Assembly: GCF_004210215.2 (NCBI RefSeq)
Contig: NZ_CP067394.1
Coordinates: forward strand, 3,162,001-3,226,000
From: Cryobacterium sp. SO1
Lineage (GTDB): Bacteria > Actinomycetota > Actinomycetes > Actinomycetales > Microbacteriaceae
DNA: 64,000 nt
Reading direction: 5' to 3'
Within the stretch, counting starts at the first letter, position 1. Each line of letters opens with the position of its first letter. The notes beneath the pieces are model-generated. The model saw only the letters and a list, made by a program, of their open reading frames with translations, searched no databases and was not told the origin of the DNA. Shown piece by piece: positions 30,111 to 38,500 of the stretch. The translations under genes and the position numbers were made by a program.

Positions 30111-30497
30111 ATGCCCTATCGCAACACCGGCCTCGCCGTCACGTCGTTGGCGGCCGGCCTGGACGTGGCCCTGCTGCTGTTGTTCGTGATGATCGGCCGG
30201 GCCAGCCACGGCGAGGGGCTCTGGGGTGTGCTGGGCACCTGGTGGCCGTTCCTCGCCGGCCTGATCGTGGCCTGGCTGGTCCTGCGCGCCTGGCGGACCC
30301 CGCTGCAGATCGCCTGGACCGGGTTGGGCGTGTGGATGATCACCGTCATCGTGGGTGTGCTCCTGCGCATCGTCAGCGGTCAGGGTGTGCAGGTCAGCTT
30401 CGTTATCGTGACCTTCCTCGTCACCGGCGCGTTCCTGATCGGCTGGCGCTCGATCGCCCTGCTGGTGGGTCGTCTGCGTAACCGCCGCACCGCCTGA
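30111..30497 (+). CDS. DUF3054 family membrane protein
   Basis: This 128-residue protein has four predicted helices, starts at ATG 30111 and ends in RLRNRRTA. LDVALLLLFVMIGRASHGEG and the Trp-Pro-Phe-x-x-Gly motif in helix 2 (TWWPFLAGLIVAWLVLRAW) match DUF3054, of unknown function, widespread in actinobacteria. It follows the VIT-type gene after 77 bp. Confidence 0.75.
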   Translation: MPYRNTGLAVTSLAAGLDVALLLLFVMIGRASHGEGLWGVLGTWWPFLAGLIVAWLVLRAWRTPLQIAWTGLGVWMITVIVGVLLRIVSGQGVQVSFVIVTFLVTGAFLIGWRSIALLVGRLRNRRTA

Positions 30498-30522
30498 GCC
30501 CGCCGCACTGGGCCCTCCGCAC

Positions 30523-30738
30523 TGGTTGAGCCCGCCGCGCCAGCTGAGCCAGCCGAACTGGTTGAGCCAGCCGAATGGGTTGAGCCCGCCGCGCTGGTTG
30601 AGCCAGCCGAACTGGTTGAGCCTGTTGCACTGGTTGAGCCCGCCGCGCTCGCTGAGCCCGCCGCGCTCGCTGAGCCCGCCGCGCTCGCTGAGCCCGCCGC
30701 GCTGGTTGATCCCGCCGCGCTGGTTGAGCCAGCCGAAA
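30523..30738. repeat. Tandem array of 18-bp GGTTGAGCC units (12 copies)
   Basis: Twelve consecutive 18-bp units alternate between TGGTTGAGCCAGCCGAAC and TGGTTGAGCCCGCCGCGC types, plus three TCGCTGAGCCC variants; a decayed partial unit precedes them. It fills most of the 363-bp gap between the DUF3054 and DUF1254 genes. The final unit reads into CGAAACCC, recalling a GGTTGAGC-x-GTCGAAACC motif that I remember as common in intergenic Microbacteriaceae DNA (unverified). All frames are open on both strands because 18 is a multiple of three, but no start and ribosome site support a gene. Confidence 0.9.
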
Positions 30739-30860
30739 CCCGGGGACGTTCCTGAGCCAGCCGCCCTGTGCCCGGCCACGGGGCTGGGCCACAATGTTTT
30801 GCGAACGGTTTGCCCGCCCGGGCCCCGCCCGGCCCGGCCCGACCCCGCGGAGGAGCATTC

Positions 30861-32183
30861 ATGAGTACCCTGGCGATCGACCCGAAAACCCTGGCCGCAG
30901 AGGCCTACACCTACCTGTACCCGCTGATGCTGATGGAGGTCACCCGGCGGCAGAGCATCAATACACCGCCCGGCCGGGTCTTCGGCCGCGGCCCGGAGAA
31001 CAGCTTCGTGCACACCCGAACTTTTCCGCCGAACGATTCCCGCGACGTCGTGCGGCCCAATTTCGACACCCTGTACTCGATCGCCTGGCTCGACGTGGGC
31101 GCCGGCCCGGTGGTGCTGCACCTGCCGGACACCGCCGACCGGTACTACCTCATGCCACTGCTGGACATGTGGACCGAGGTCTTCGCCAACCCGGGCAAGC
31201 GCACCACCGGCACCACGGCGGCGGACCTGCTCGTGGTTCCGCCCAGCTGGAACGGCCCGGTGCCGGCCGGGTACGGGTTGATCCAGGCGCCGACCCCGCA
31301 CGTGTGGATCGTCGGCCGGTTCCAGACCAACGGGGTTGACGACTATCCGGTGGTGCGAGCGCTGCAGGACCAGCTCTCGCTGACCCTGCCGCCGGTGTAC
31401 GACCCTCTCCCGCTCGATGCGACCGTGGATTCGAGCACTCCGCCGCTGCGGAGCGTGGCTGACCTGAGCGGGACGGAGTTCTTCCGGCGCGCCGCCGAGG
31501 TGCTCCAGAGAACTCCGGTGCACGCGACCGACTTCTCGGTTCTCGCCCGCATCCGGCACCTGGGCATTGTGCCGGGCCTGCCCTTTGACGACCGTGAGCT
31601 GGATGCCGCGGATCTCGCGGCGCTCGAGGCCGGGGTGGCGGAGGCCAGGGCGACCCTGCTCGCCACGCTGCCGATGTTGGGCCGGCGGGTGAACGGCTGG
31701 CTGCTCAACGTGGAAACCATGGGCAACTACGGCAACGACTACCTCAAGCGGGCCGTGGTGGCACTCGTCGGCCTCGGCGCCAACCCGCCGGACGACGCGG
31801 TCTACCCGATCCTGCTCACGGATGCGGACGGGCATCCGCTCAGCGGCGAGAACCGGTACCGGCTGCACTTCGAGAAGAACGAGTTGCCGCCCGTCGGGGC
31901 GTTCTGGTCGCTGACCATGTACGACGCGGATGGTTTCCCAGCCGCCAATCCGATCGACCGGTACGCGATCGGCGACCGGGATGCGCTGCGGTACAACCCC
32001 GACGGCTCACTCGACCTCCACCTGCAACACGACCGGCCGGCCGATGACCTGGCGCCCAACTGGCTGCCGGCGCCGCCGGGGCCGCTCGGGGTGACGATGC
32101 GTTTGTACGGCCCGCGGCCCGAGGTTCTGGAGGGCGCCTGGGTTCCGCCGCCGGTCACCCACCTCGAAGTAAGGACAAAGTGA
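30861..32183 (+). CDS. DUF1254/DUF1214 domain protein
   Basis: This 440-residue protein has an N-terminal DUF1254 domain (AYTYLYPLMLMEVTRRQ, about 15-180) and a C-terminal DUF1214 domain (GENRYRLHFEKNELPPVGAF and WSLTMYDADGFPAANPI, about 325-435). No signal peptide is seen. The domain pair is common in bacteria and has no established enzymatic role. ATG 30861 lies behind GGAGGAG (30849-30855), so the upstream open frame through the repeat array is not part of it. The stop is immediately followed by an intergenic repeat. Confidence 0.88.
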   Translation: MSTLAIDPKTLAAEAYTYLYPLMLMEVTRRQSINTPPGRVFGRGPENSFVHTRTFPPNDSRDVVRPNFDTLYSIAWLDVGAGPVVLHLPDTADRYYLMPLLDMWTEVFANPGKRTTGTTAADLLVVPPSWNGPVPAGYGLIQAPTPHVWIVGRFQTNGVDDYPVVRALQDQLSLTLPPVYDPLPLDATVDSSTPPLRSVADLSGTEFFRRAAEVLQRTPVHATDFSVLARIRHLGIVPGLPFDDRELDAADLAALEAGVAEARATLLATLPMLGRRVNGWLLNVETMGNYGNDYLKRAVVALVGLGANPPDDAVYPILLTDADGHPLSGENRYRLHFEKNELPPVGAFWSLTMYDADGFPAANPIDRYAIGDRDALRYNPDGSLDLHLQHDRPADDLAPNWLPAPPGPLGVTMRLYGPRPEVLEGAWVPPPVTHLEVRTK

Positions 32184-32250
32184 CCAAATGAGGACGGGAA
32201 TGGCCGCAGCATCCTTTCTTCCGGCCGTTGTCCTCATAAACCTCCGTCGC
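32177..32250. repeat. Intergenic repeat ending in GTCCTCATAAAC, copy 2
   Basis: ATGAGGAC at 32188-32195 pairs exactly with GTCCTCAT at 32230-32237, and GGCCG/CGGCC lie inside. It aligns with the repeat at 25186. It begins at the end of the DUF1254 gene and could terminate it. Confidence 0.65.
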
Positions 32251-32315
32251 TCTGCCGCGAGAAGCCCCGAACTGAGGTGTCGTCTGGGCGCGACGGTGCC
32301 GACCCGCGACCAGGG

Positions 32316-32540
32316 TCAGCGGTCGAGGGGCTGGTCGTCGTCGGTGTCGTCGCCGAGGTCGACGAGCCGGTTGTCGGCGTCGTCACCCCACTCGTTGGTG
32401 TCCTCGACGTGGGTCGGGGCGATGTCCTTCTCGTCGGGGAGCAGGTCCTGGTCCTCGGGGATCTCCAGGTCGTCCACCGCGCGATTGTCGTCCTGCGCTT
32501 CGGGGTCCTGCGGCCACAGACCGCCTGCGTCGCTGGTCAT
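32316..32540 (-). CDS. Small acidic protein of unknown function
   Basis: This 74-residue protein contains more than 30% Asp and Glu, no Cys, and a calculated charge near -20. It has no hydrophobic segment and looks disordered. GAGGAGG seven bases before the ATG at 32540 is a strong ribosome site and supports it as a real gene. Similar short acidic ORFs are common next to pcrA/uvrD in Microbacteriaceae as far as I recall, but I do not recognise a named family. Confidence 0.65.
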   Translation of the reverse strand: MTSDAGGLWPQDPEAQDDNRAVDDLEIPEDQDLLPDEKDIAPTHVEDTNEWGDDADNRLVDLGDDTDDDQPLDR

Positions 32541-32696
32541 GATCGAGCCTCCTCTGCGGTGTTAGGGCGAGATAGTTCGGGTGAGAGAGGGGTGACATGA
32601 ATCCCGGCACGTGGCACGAGTACCCCAATGCGAGTCAACGTACCTGCTTGGCGGCGCGGCGACAAGGCGCACCCGGGCGAGTTACCCCCGAACGGA

Positions 32697-32745
32697 CGAG
32701 TTGCCCCCGCGCATCAGGGCACCTCCGCCGCAGCCGGGCAACTCG
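32697..32745. repeat. CGAGTTGCCC inverted repeat (family shared with 53513)
   Basis: Ten-base arms CGAGTTGCCC (32697-32706) and GGGCAACTCG (32736-32745) enclose 29 bases; a further GGCGAGTTACCC lies just left at 32677. CGGACGAGTTGCCCC (32693-32707) recurs exactly at 53513-53527. The 311-bp gap between pcrA and the small acidic gene holds nothing else I can identify apart from short GGCCGGGC repeats. Confidence 0.65.
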
Positions 32746-32851
32746 CCGGCCCGGACAGCCTGGCCGGACGGCCGGGCATGACGGCCGGGCATGGCGGCCG
32801 GGCCGGACGTCAGGGCGGGCGCATCCGCTGCATCGTCGTGGTGGGGCGTGC

Positions 32852-35329
32852 TCACTCGATTTTCTCGATGGGAGCGATCTTGATCAGCAGCTTCTTTGCC
32901 CCGCTGCTGTCGAACTGCACATGGGCGATGCGCTTGGTGCCCTCGCCGGTGACCTGGTTGACCTTACCGTCACCGAAGTCCACATGACGGATGCGGTCGC
33001 CCGCGTTGAGGGTGAGGTCGCCGTTGTCGCGCACCTGCGCGGTGACCCGGTTGGCCCACTCGGTCTTGGGCTTGGGCGCCGGCGGCAGCTGCCCCGGGGT
33101 GCCGCTGCGGGAGCCGAAGCCGCCGCCGTCCCGCCGGGCGTTCAGCGCCCGCGGCTGGGTGCCGCCGCGGGAGTTGGCCATGCCGGGTGACTGCTTCCAG
33201 TCGATCAGCGCGGCCGGGATCTCCTGCAGGTAACGGCTGGGCATGGCCACGTTGACCTCGCCGAACTGGGCGCGGGTCATCGCCAGCGACAGGTACAGCC
33301 GCTGCCGGGCCCGGGTGATGCCCACGTAGAACAGGCGCCGTTCCTCGGCCGGTCCGCCGGGTTCGCCGGCCGACATCTGGTGCGGCAGCAGGCCCTCCTC
33401 CACCCCGGTGAGGAACACGGCCTCGTATTCGAGTCCCTTGGCGGTGTGCAGGGTCATCAGCGACACGGTTCCCGAGGCGTCGTCGAGGTCGTCCGCGGCG
33501 GCCACCAGCGACACCTGGGTGAGGAAGTCGACCAGGCCGGCGTCGGGGTTCTCCCGGTTGAAGTCCTTCGTCTGCGCGACGAGCTCCTCGATGTTCTCCG
33601 CCCGCACCTCGTCTTGCGCGTCACGGCTGGCCCGCAGCACCGCGAGCAGCCCGCTGCCGTCGAGCAGGAAGGTGAGCAGATCGCTGACGTTGGCGGCGCC
33701 GGCCGGGTTTTCCGGGTCCATCATGAGCGCGGCGGAGTCGAGCAGGGTGGCCAGCTGCAGGATGGCGCCGGTCACCTTGGGGCCCAGCCCCAGGCCGCCG
33801 GAGTCGCGCATGGCCTGGCGGAAGGAGATGCCGTTGGTTTCGGCGAAGCTGGCCAGCTGGGTTTCGGTGGCCGGGCCGATGCCGCGCTTGGGGGTGTTCA
33901 GGATGCGGCGGAGCGCGAGTTCGTCCACCGGGTTGGCGACCGCGATCAGGTACGCCAGCGCATCCTTGATCTCGGCGCGTTCGTAGAACTTCGTGCCGCC
34001 GACCACCCGGTACGGCACCGCGGCGCGCACCAGGATCTCTTCGAGCGCTCGGGTCTGCGCGTTGGTGCGGTAGAACACCGCCATGTCGCGGTACGCCATG
34101 CCCGCGGAGTGCAGCACCTCGATCTCGTCGGCCACGAACTGGGCCTCGTCGTGGCCGTTGTAGGCGGTGTAGCCCACGATCTTCTCGCCGTCGCCGCCGG
34201 CGCTCCAGAGCCGCTTCTCGCGGCGGTCGAAGTTGTTGCCGATCACCGCGTTGGCGGCCGAGAGGATGTTCTGGGTGGACCGGTAGTTCTGCTCGAGCAG
34301 GATCACCTTGGTGCCGGGGAAGTCCCGTTCGAACTCGGTGATGTTGCGGCTGGAGGCGCCGCGGAACGCGTAGATGGACTGGTCGGAGTCGCCGACCACG
34401 GTCAGCGAGGCGCCGGGGATCTGGCCGGAGGCTTCCTGCAGGTTCTGCACGTGCAGGCCCTGATCCTCCATGTCGTCGGCCAGTTCGGCCTCGACGGGGC
34501 GGGTCAGCTCGCGCACCAGCGCGTACTGGGCGTGGTTGGTGTCCTGGTATTCGTCGACCAGGATGTGCCGAAACCTACGCCGGTACAGCGCGGCGACCTT
34601 GGGGAAGGCGCGGAACAGGAACACCGTCTCGCCGATCAGGTCGTCGAAGTCCAGTGCGCTGGCCTCGCGCAGACGCCGGGTGTACTGGCGGAAGATCTCG
34701 ACGAACATGACCTCCTGCGGGTCACTCATATTCGCGTTGCGGGCGTAGGAGTCGACATCCAACAGCTCGTTCTTAAGCTTGGAGATTTTGGACGACACGT
34801 TGCCGGGGGTGAAGCCGAGGGTGTCGGCGTCGAGCTGCTTGATGATGCGCTTGATGGTGACCTTGGAGTCGGCCGAGTCGTAGATGCTGAAGTTCGTCGA
34901 CAGGCCCGCGCTCTCGGCCTCGCGACGCAGGATGCGCACGCAGGAGGAGTGGAAGGTGCTGATCCACATGCCGTCGGAGGCCTGTCCGAGCAGGCCGCGC
35001 ACCCGGTCGCGCATCTCGGCGGCGGCCTTGTTGGTGAACGTGATGGCGAGGATCTGGCTCGGCCAGGCCTCGCGGGTCTCGATGAGGCCGGCGACGCGGC
35101 GGGTGAGCACGCTGGTCTTGCCGGAGCCGGCGCCGGCGACGATGAGCAGGGCCGGGCCGCGGTACTTGACGGCCTCGAGTTGCTGCGGGTTGAGCCCGTC
35201 GAAGAGCGGGCTCTGCTGCTCTGACCCCGCACCGGGGCCGGCGCCGCGGCCCGCTCGTCCGTCGAGGATGATCGGGGTCGCCGACGACCTGGTTGCGGGG
35301 GTGTTGGGCAGGTCTGGAGACAAAGTCAT
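32852..35329 (-). CDS. pcrA: ATP-dependent DNA helicase PcrA/UvrD1 (superfamily 1A)
   Basis: This 825-residue 3'-5' helicase acts in repair and replication restart. The motifs are ordered: GLNPQQLEAVKYRGPAL, Walker A GAGSGKTSVL, TFTNKAAAEMRDRVRG, Walker B LVDEYQDTNHAQYALVRE, VVGDSDQSIYAFRGA, LLEQNYRSTQNILSAANAVI and LMTLHTAKGLEYEAVFL. The C-terminal 60 residues form a Tudor-like domain that binds RNA polymerase in relatives (GDRIRHVDFGDGKVNQVTG). Between YALVREL and LTVVGD there are about 25 residues more than I recall in mycobacterial UvrD1. Confidence 0.95.
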   Translation of the reverse strand: MTLSPDLPNTPATRSSATPIILDGRAGRGAGPGAGSEQQSPLFDGLNPQQLEAVKYRGPALLIVAGAGSGKTSVLTRRVAGLIETREAWPSQILAITFTNKAAAEMRDRVRGLLGQASDGMWISTFHSSCVRILRREAESAGLSTNFSIYDSADSKVTIKRIIKQLDADTLGFTPGNVSSKISKLKNELLDVDSYARNANMSDPQEVMFVEIFRQYTRRLREASALDFDDLIGETVFLFRAFPKVAALYRRRFRHILVDEYQDTNHAQYALVRELTRPVEAELADDMEDQGLHVQNLQEASGQIPGASLTVVGDSDQSIYAFRGASSRNITEFERDFPGTKVILLEQNYRSTQNILSAANAVIGNNFDRREKRLWSAGGDGEKIVGYTAYNGHDEAQFVADEIEVLHSAGMAYRDMAVFYRTNAQTRALEEILVRAAVPYRVVGGTKFYERAEIKDALAYLIAVANPVDELALRRILNTPKRGIGPATETQLASFAETNGISFRQAMRDSGGLGLGPKVTGAILQLATLLDSAALMMDPENPAGAANVSDLLTFLLDGSGLLAVLRASRDAQDEVRAENIEELVAQTKDFNRENPDAGLVDFLTQVSLVAAADDLDDASGTVSLMTLHTAKGLEYEAVFLTGVEEGLLPHQMSAGEPGGPAEERRLFYVGITRARQRLYLSLAMTRAQFGEVNVAMPSRYLQEIPAALIDWKQSPGMANSRGGTQPRALNARRDGGGFGSRSGTPGQLPPAPKPKTEWANRVTAQVRDNGDLTLNAGDRIRHVDFGDGKVNQVTGEGTKRIAHVQFDSSGAKKLLIKIAPIEKIE

Positions 35330-35383
35330 GGCGAGCCAATTCTAGGCGCAGCCGCCGACATCCGCCCGGCGCGGGGCGAGGCC

Positions 35384-36421
35384 TCAGGCGTGCGAGAGCG
35401 GATGCGGCAGCCCGGCGGGCAACCCGTCGCGCACGAAGACCGCCAGGTCGGGCTGGTCGGCGAAGACGCCGTCGATGCCGGTGTCCATGATCGTGCGGAA
35501 CTCGGCCTGCCAGTTGCCGAAGTCGGCCTTGCGGGTGCCGACCCGGAAGCTAGGGGCGAGGAACCGGTTCTCCGGGCGCAGCGTCCAGGTGTAGATCTCC
35601 AGCCCCGCGGCATGGGCGGAGTCGACGAGGTTGGAGGCGCCGTCGACGACGCCGTCCGCATCCGTGTTGAGGATCAGGGACTTGGGCACGCTGATGCCGT
35701 CGACCTGGTGGCCGAGCTGGTACAGGGCCAGGTCGGTGAGGTAATCCGAGTACGGGGTGGCCCGGTCGCCGAATCTGGCGACGAGGTCGGCAGGGGCGCC
35801 GGTGGCTTCGAGCAGGAACACTCGGCGGCCGAAGATGCCGCGGCCCTGCACCTGGGCCAGGACGGTGCGTTCGAAGCTCTCGATGGTCAGCCGGCCCTCG
35901 CCGGTGTTCCAGCCGGCCTCGTTGACCTCGGCGGCGAATAGTTCGTCCAGCGGCAGCCCGATGGACTCGAAGTAGCTGGCGTGCTTGATCTCGGCCACGA
36001 GGCCGAGTTCCCGGTCCAGCGGAGCCTCCGCCCGGTCGACGAGACGGAATACGTCCCGCAGCCGCAGGATCGGGAAGAGCCCGTCGAAGCTGGCGCTCAT
36101 CCCGCGCAGGGCCGGCAACCGTTCCCGGGCGCGCAGGGTGCAGAGCTCCGCCCAGGTGAAATCCTCGGTGAACCAGCCGGTCAGGGCGTCGCCGTCGATG
36201 ACCTTCGAGGTGCGGCGGCCGGCGAATTCGGGGTGGGCGGCCACATCCGTCGTGCCGGAGATCTCGTTCTCGTGCCGCACGACCAGAACCCCGTCCTTGG
36301 TGGCGACGATATCGGGCTCGACAGAGTCGGCGCCCAGGGCGAAGGCGAGCGTATAGGCGGCTTCGGTGTGTTCTGGCCGGTAACCGCTGGCTCCGCGGTG
36401 TCCGATCACGAGGGGTGGCAT
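35384..36421 (-). CDS. glpQ: Glycerophosphodiester phosphodiesterase
   Basis: This 345-residue TIM-barrel enzyme hydrolyses glycerophosphodiesters to glycerol-3-phosphate and alcohol. VIGHRGASGYRPEHTEAAY has the first catalytic His and the Glu ligand; DSVEPDIVATKDGVLVVRHE carries the second metal ligands and the His. No signal peptide is evident, so it is probably cytoplasmic (UgpQ-like) despite a GlpQ-like length. It ends 54 bp from the pcrA start and is divergent from the hypothetical gene at 36460. Its product would feed GlpD, encoded at 44742. Confidence 0.9.
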   Translation of the reverse strand: MPPLVIGHRGASGYRPEHTEAAYTLAFALGADSVEPDIVATKDGVLVVRHENEISGTTDVAAHPEFAGRRTSKVIDGDALTGWFTEDFTWAELCTLRARERLPALRGMSASFDGLFPILRLRDVFRLVDRAEAPLDRELGLVAEIKHASYFESIGLPLDELFAAEVNEAGWNTGEGRLTIESFERTVLAQVQGRGIFGRRVFLLEATGAPADLVARFGDRATPYSDYLTDLALYQLGHQVDGISVPKSLILNTDADGVVDGASNLVDSAHAAGLEIYTWTLRPENRFLAPSFRVGTRKADFGNWQAEFRTIMDTGIDGVFADQPDLAVFVRDGLPAGLPHPLSHA

Positions 36422-36459
36422 GATCCAAGGTTAGCCGCGGCCTGTGCGAATCTTGGGTT

Positions 36460-37167
36460 ATGACCACTCGGATCGAACAAACCCCGCCCGTGCGGTGGGG
36501 CGACGCCCGATGGCGGTATGGGGTGGGCCTGGTCACGATCATGCTCGGCGCGGCCCTGACCAACCTGATCAGCACCTACAGTCTGTGGTTCCTGCTCGTC
36601 GGGCCGTGCGTGCAACTGCTCGGCTGGCTGATCCTGCCCGGCGCGCTGTGGCGCCGGCTGCTGGTGCTGCTGCCCTGCCTGGTGGCCGCGCTGGTGCTCG
36701 TCGCCGGACCGGACTTCGCGGGGGCATTCGCGGTGCTCCTGGCCGGATGGCTGTTCGCCCGGCACCGGCCGGGGCTGAGCTATCTGGCCCTGATCCCGGT
36801 GATCGTGCTGAGTTTTGTGCTCAAGGGCGCCCTGAACGAGTACGGCCAGAACTGGGTCGGCCTGGTGAGCGGCACCGCGGCCTGCGTGGCTTGCGCGTGG
36901 TTGGCGTGGGCGCTGGCCCTCTGGCGGCGGCGCCTTGTCACCGCGCGGCGGCTCCGGCGGGCGCGGCGTGATGCGGCGGGGCCGGGAGCGCCGGACTCGC
37001 CGGACTCGCCGGGCTCTCCGGACTCGTCGGACTTGTCGGACTCGCCGGACTCGCCGGGGAACCGGGGTGCTCTGGCCGCAGCCGCCGAACCGGTCTACAG
37101 CCCGGGTCCGGCGGTGCCGACGGGGCCCGCCGCATCCGCAGCCGACGCCCCAGGCGCAGCTGAGTAG
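36460..37167 (+). CDS. Hypothetical membrane protein with Pro/Ser/Asp-rich tail
   Basis: This 235-residue protein has four or five hydrophobic helices (residues 20-150) and a disordered C-terminus. The tail is encoded by imperfect 9-bp repeats (CCGGACTCG, about 36991-37063) giving SPDSPGSPDSSDLSDSPDSP. I do not recognise the family. The start is ATG 36460, only 38 bp from the divergent GDPD gene. Confidence 0.65.
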   Translation: MTTRIEQTPPVRWGDARWRYGVGLVTIMLGAALTNLISTYSLWFLLVGPCVQLLGWLILPGALWRRLLVLLPCLVAALVLVAGPDFAGAFAVLLAGWLFARHRPGLSYLALIPVIVLSFVLKGALNEYGQNWVGLVSGTAACVACAWLAWALALWRRRLVTARRLRRARRDAAGPGAPDSPDSPGSPDSSDLSDSPDSPGNRGALAAAAEPVYSPGPAVPTGPAASAADAPGAAE

Positions 37168-37271
37168 ACTCTCAGCAAACTACGGGTTGATCCGGTAGAT
37201 TTGCTACACAAACTCGAGCGCCGAAGTCGGCGCACATCCCTTCACCCCAGCTGATTGTTAGGCAGGAAACC

Positions 37272-38087
37272 ATGGCTACCTCCAACCCCGCATTTAGAAA
37301 CGCCGCGTTCGGCGCTCCCGGCGCCGTTGCCACGTCCAAGGTGCTCTCCGATAACGACCTGCAGGCGCTGTACAACTCGCCCTCCGCCGGTTCGCAAGAG
37401 ACCGACCGGATGACCTACGAAGACACGATCGGCAAGACCGTTCTCGCCTTCGCGATTCTGCTCGCCGCCGCGGCGACCGCATGGGTGCTCACCCCGGTCA
37501 TGCCGTTCCTGGTCATCCTCGGCGCTATCGGCGGGCTCGTGCTGGGCCTGGTCAACGCGTTCAAGAAGGAGCCGTCGCCGCCCCTGATCCTGGCCTACGC
37601 CGCACTGGAGGGACTGTTCGTCGGTGGCATCTCCCGCATCTTCGAGTCGATCGCGCCCGGCGTCGTCGTGCAGGCCGTCCTCGCGACCCTCGTGGTCGTC
37701 GGTGTGACTCTGGCGCTGTTCTCCAGCGGCAAGATCCGCGCGTCGAAGAGGGCCACCAAGGTCTTTCTCATCGCGATGGTCGGCTACGCGGTCTTCTCCC
37801 TAGTCAACTTCGGCATGATGATGTTCGGCGCCGTCGACGGCGCGTTCGGCATGCGCAGCGGGAGCATCGAGATCGCCGGCTTCGAGATCAAGCTGGGCCT
37901 GGTCATCGGCGTGCTGGCCGTCCTGATGGCCGCATACTCCCTGGTGCTCGACTTCGACTTCATCCAGCGCGGCGTGAACAACCGCGCACCCCGCAAGTAC
38001 GGATGGAGCGGCGCGTTCGGCATCATGGTCACCGTCGTGTGGCTCTACATCGAGCTGCTGCGCATCTTCATGATCGCCCGCGAGTAG
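37272..38087 (+). CDS. Bax inhibitor-1 / YccA family membrane protein
   Basis: This 271-residue protein has seven predicted helices after a hydrophilic N-terminus of about 50 residues (MATSNPAFRNAAFG). MTYEDTIGKTVLAFAILLAA, LILAYAALEGLFVGGISRIF and LVLDFDFIQRGVNNRAPRKY are the actinobacterial YccA-type landmarks; the last carries the Asp residues linked to pH-gated Ca2+ leak in BsYetJ. Role in this organism unknown. AGGAAACC precedes the start. It is followed by a 9-bp repeat array and a strong terminator. Confidence 0.88.
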   Translation: MATSNPAFRNAAFGAPGAVATSKVLSDNDLQALYNSPSAGSQETDRMTYEDTIGKTVLAFAILLAAAATAWVLTPVMPFLVILGAIGGLVLGLVNAFKKEPSPPLILAYAALEGLFVGGISRIFESIAPGVVVQAVLATLVVVGVTLALFSSGKIRASKRATKVFLIAMVGYAVFSLVNFGMMMFGAVDGAFGMRSGSIEIAGFEIKLGLVIGVLAVLMAAYSLVLDFDFIQRGVNNRAPRKYGWSGAFGIMVTVVWLYIELLRIFMIARE

Positions 38088-38103
38088 CGCTCCCCCGCTC
38101 CCG

Positions 38104-38190
38104 TAGCATCCGCAGCATCCGCACCACCCGCAGCATCCGCAGCATCCGCAGCATCCGCAGCATCCGCAGCATCCGCAGCATCCGCACCAC
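38104..38190. repeat. 9-bp tandem repeat array (GCATCCGCA units)
   Basis: About nine units of GCATCCGCA with two ACCACCCGC interruptions lie directly after the Bax inhibitor-1 gene, ahead of its terminator. Simple-sequence expansion is likely. Confidence 0.85.
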
Positions 38191-38194
38191 CCGT

Positions 38195-38224
38195 AAGGGC
38201 CGGCCCACCACGGGCCGGCCCTTT
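38195..38224 (+). terminator. Intrinsic terminator after the Bax inhibitor-1 gene
   Basis: A 12-bp stem AAGGGCCGGCCC/GGGCCGGCCCTT with an ACCAC loop is followed by TGTT. It is a strong GC-rich hairpin with a short T-tract on the plus strand. Confidence 0.85.
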
Positions 38225-38230
38225 GTTCGT

Positions 38231-38294
38231 TATGCGGGGTAGGCGCCGCTACGCGGGTGGCACGCCACCCGCGTAGCGGCGCCTACCCCGCATA
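38231..38294. repeat. Perfect 31-bp inverted repeat with two-base spacer
   Basis: Bases 38231-38261 are exactly the reverse complement of 38264-38294, with only AC between them. The arms begin TATGCGGGGTAGGCGCC and contain the internal palindrome GGCGCC. It stands between convergent genes (Bax inhibitor-1 and guaA), each of which has its own ordinary terminator, so simple termination does not explain it. Confidence 0.95.
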
Positions 38295-38305
38295 TCGCGC
38301 CATCG

Positions 38306-38373
38306 CCACGCCACCGCCATCCGCCCCGCGTCGCCCGCCCACGCCACCGCCATCCGCCCCGCGTCGCCCGCCC
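38306..38373. repeat. Two tandem copies of a 33-bp unit
   Basis: A unit starting CCACGCCACCGCCATCC repeats at 33-bp spacing and is followed by decayed fragments to about 38425. It is C-rich and non-coding by appearance. Together with the 9-bp array and the palindrome it fills the 413-bp gap. Confidence 0.85.
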
Positions 38374-38442
38374 ACGCCCCGCCATGCGCCCCGCGCCGTC
38401 CGCCCCCCGCCATCCGCCCTCGGGCGCCGGGGTTGACGACGA

Positions 38443-38471
38443 AAGCACCCTCGCGCAGGGCGAGGGTGCTT
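38443..38471 (-). terminator. Terminator after guaA
   Basis: A 12-bp stem AAGCACCCTCGC/GCGAGGGTGCTT encloses a five-base loop 30 bases past the guaA stop; on the minus strand it is followed by TCGTC. Confidence 0.7.
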
Positions 38472-38500
38472 CCGGAACAGCTACTGGAGCGGCGTGACGC

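Noticed and set aside
30523..30738. Tandem array considered as CRISPR
   Set aside because: Units are contiguous 18-mers without unique spacers and there are no cas genes.
32541..32851. Hidden gene in the pcrA-acidic protein gap
   Set aside because: Short frames there are GC-driven, without ribosome sites; only repeats are visible.
33380..35224. 614-codon plus-strand frame opposite pcrA
   Set aside because: The pcrA protein on the other strand has every helicase motif; this frame shows no recognisable domain and shadow-type composition.
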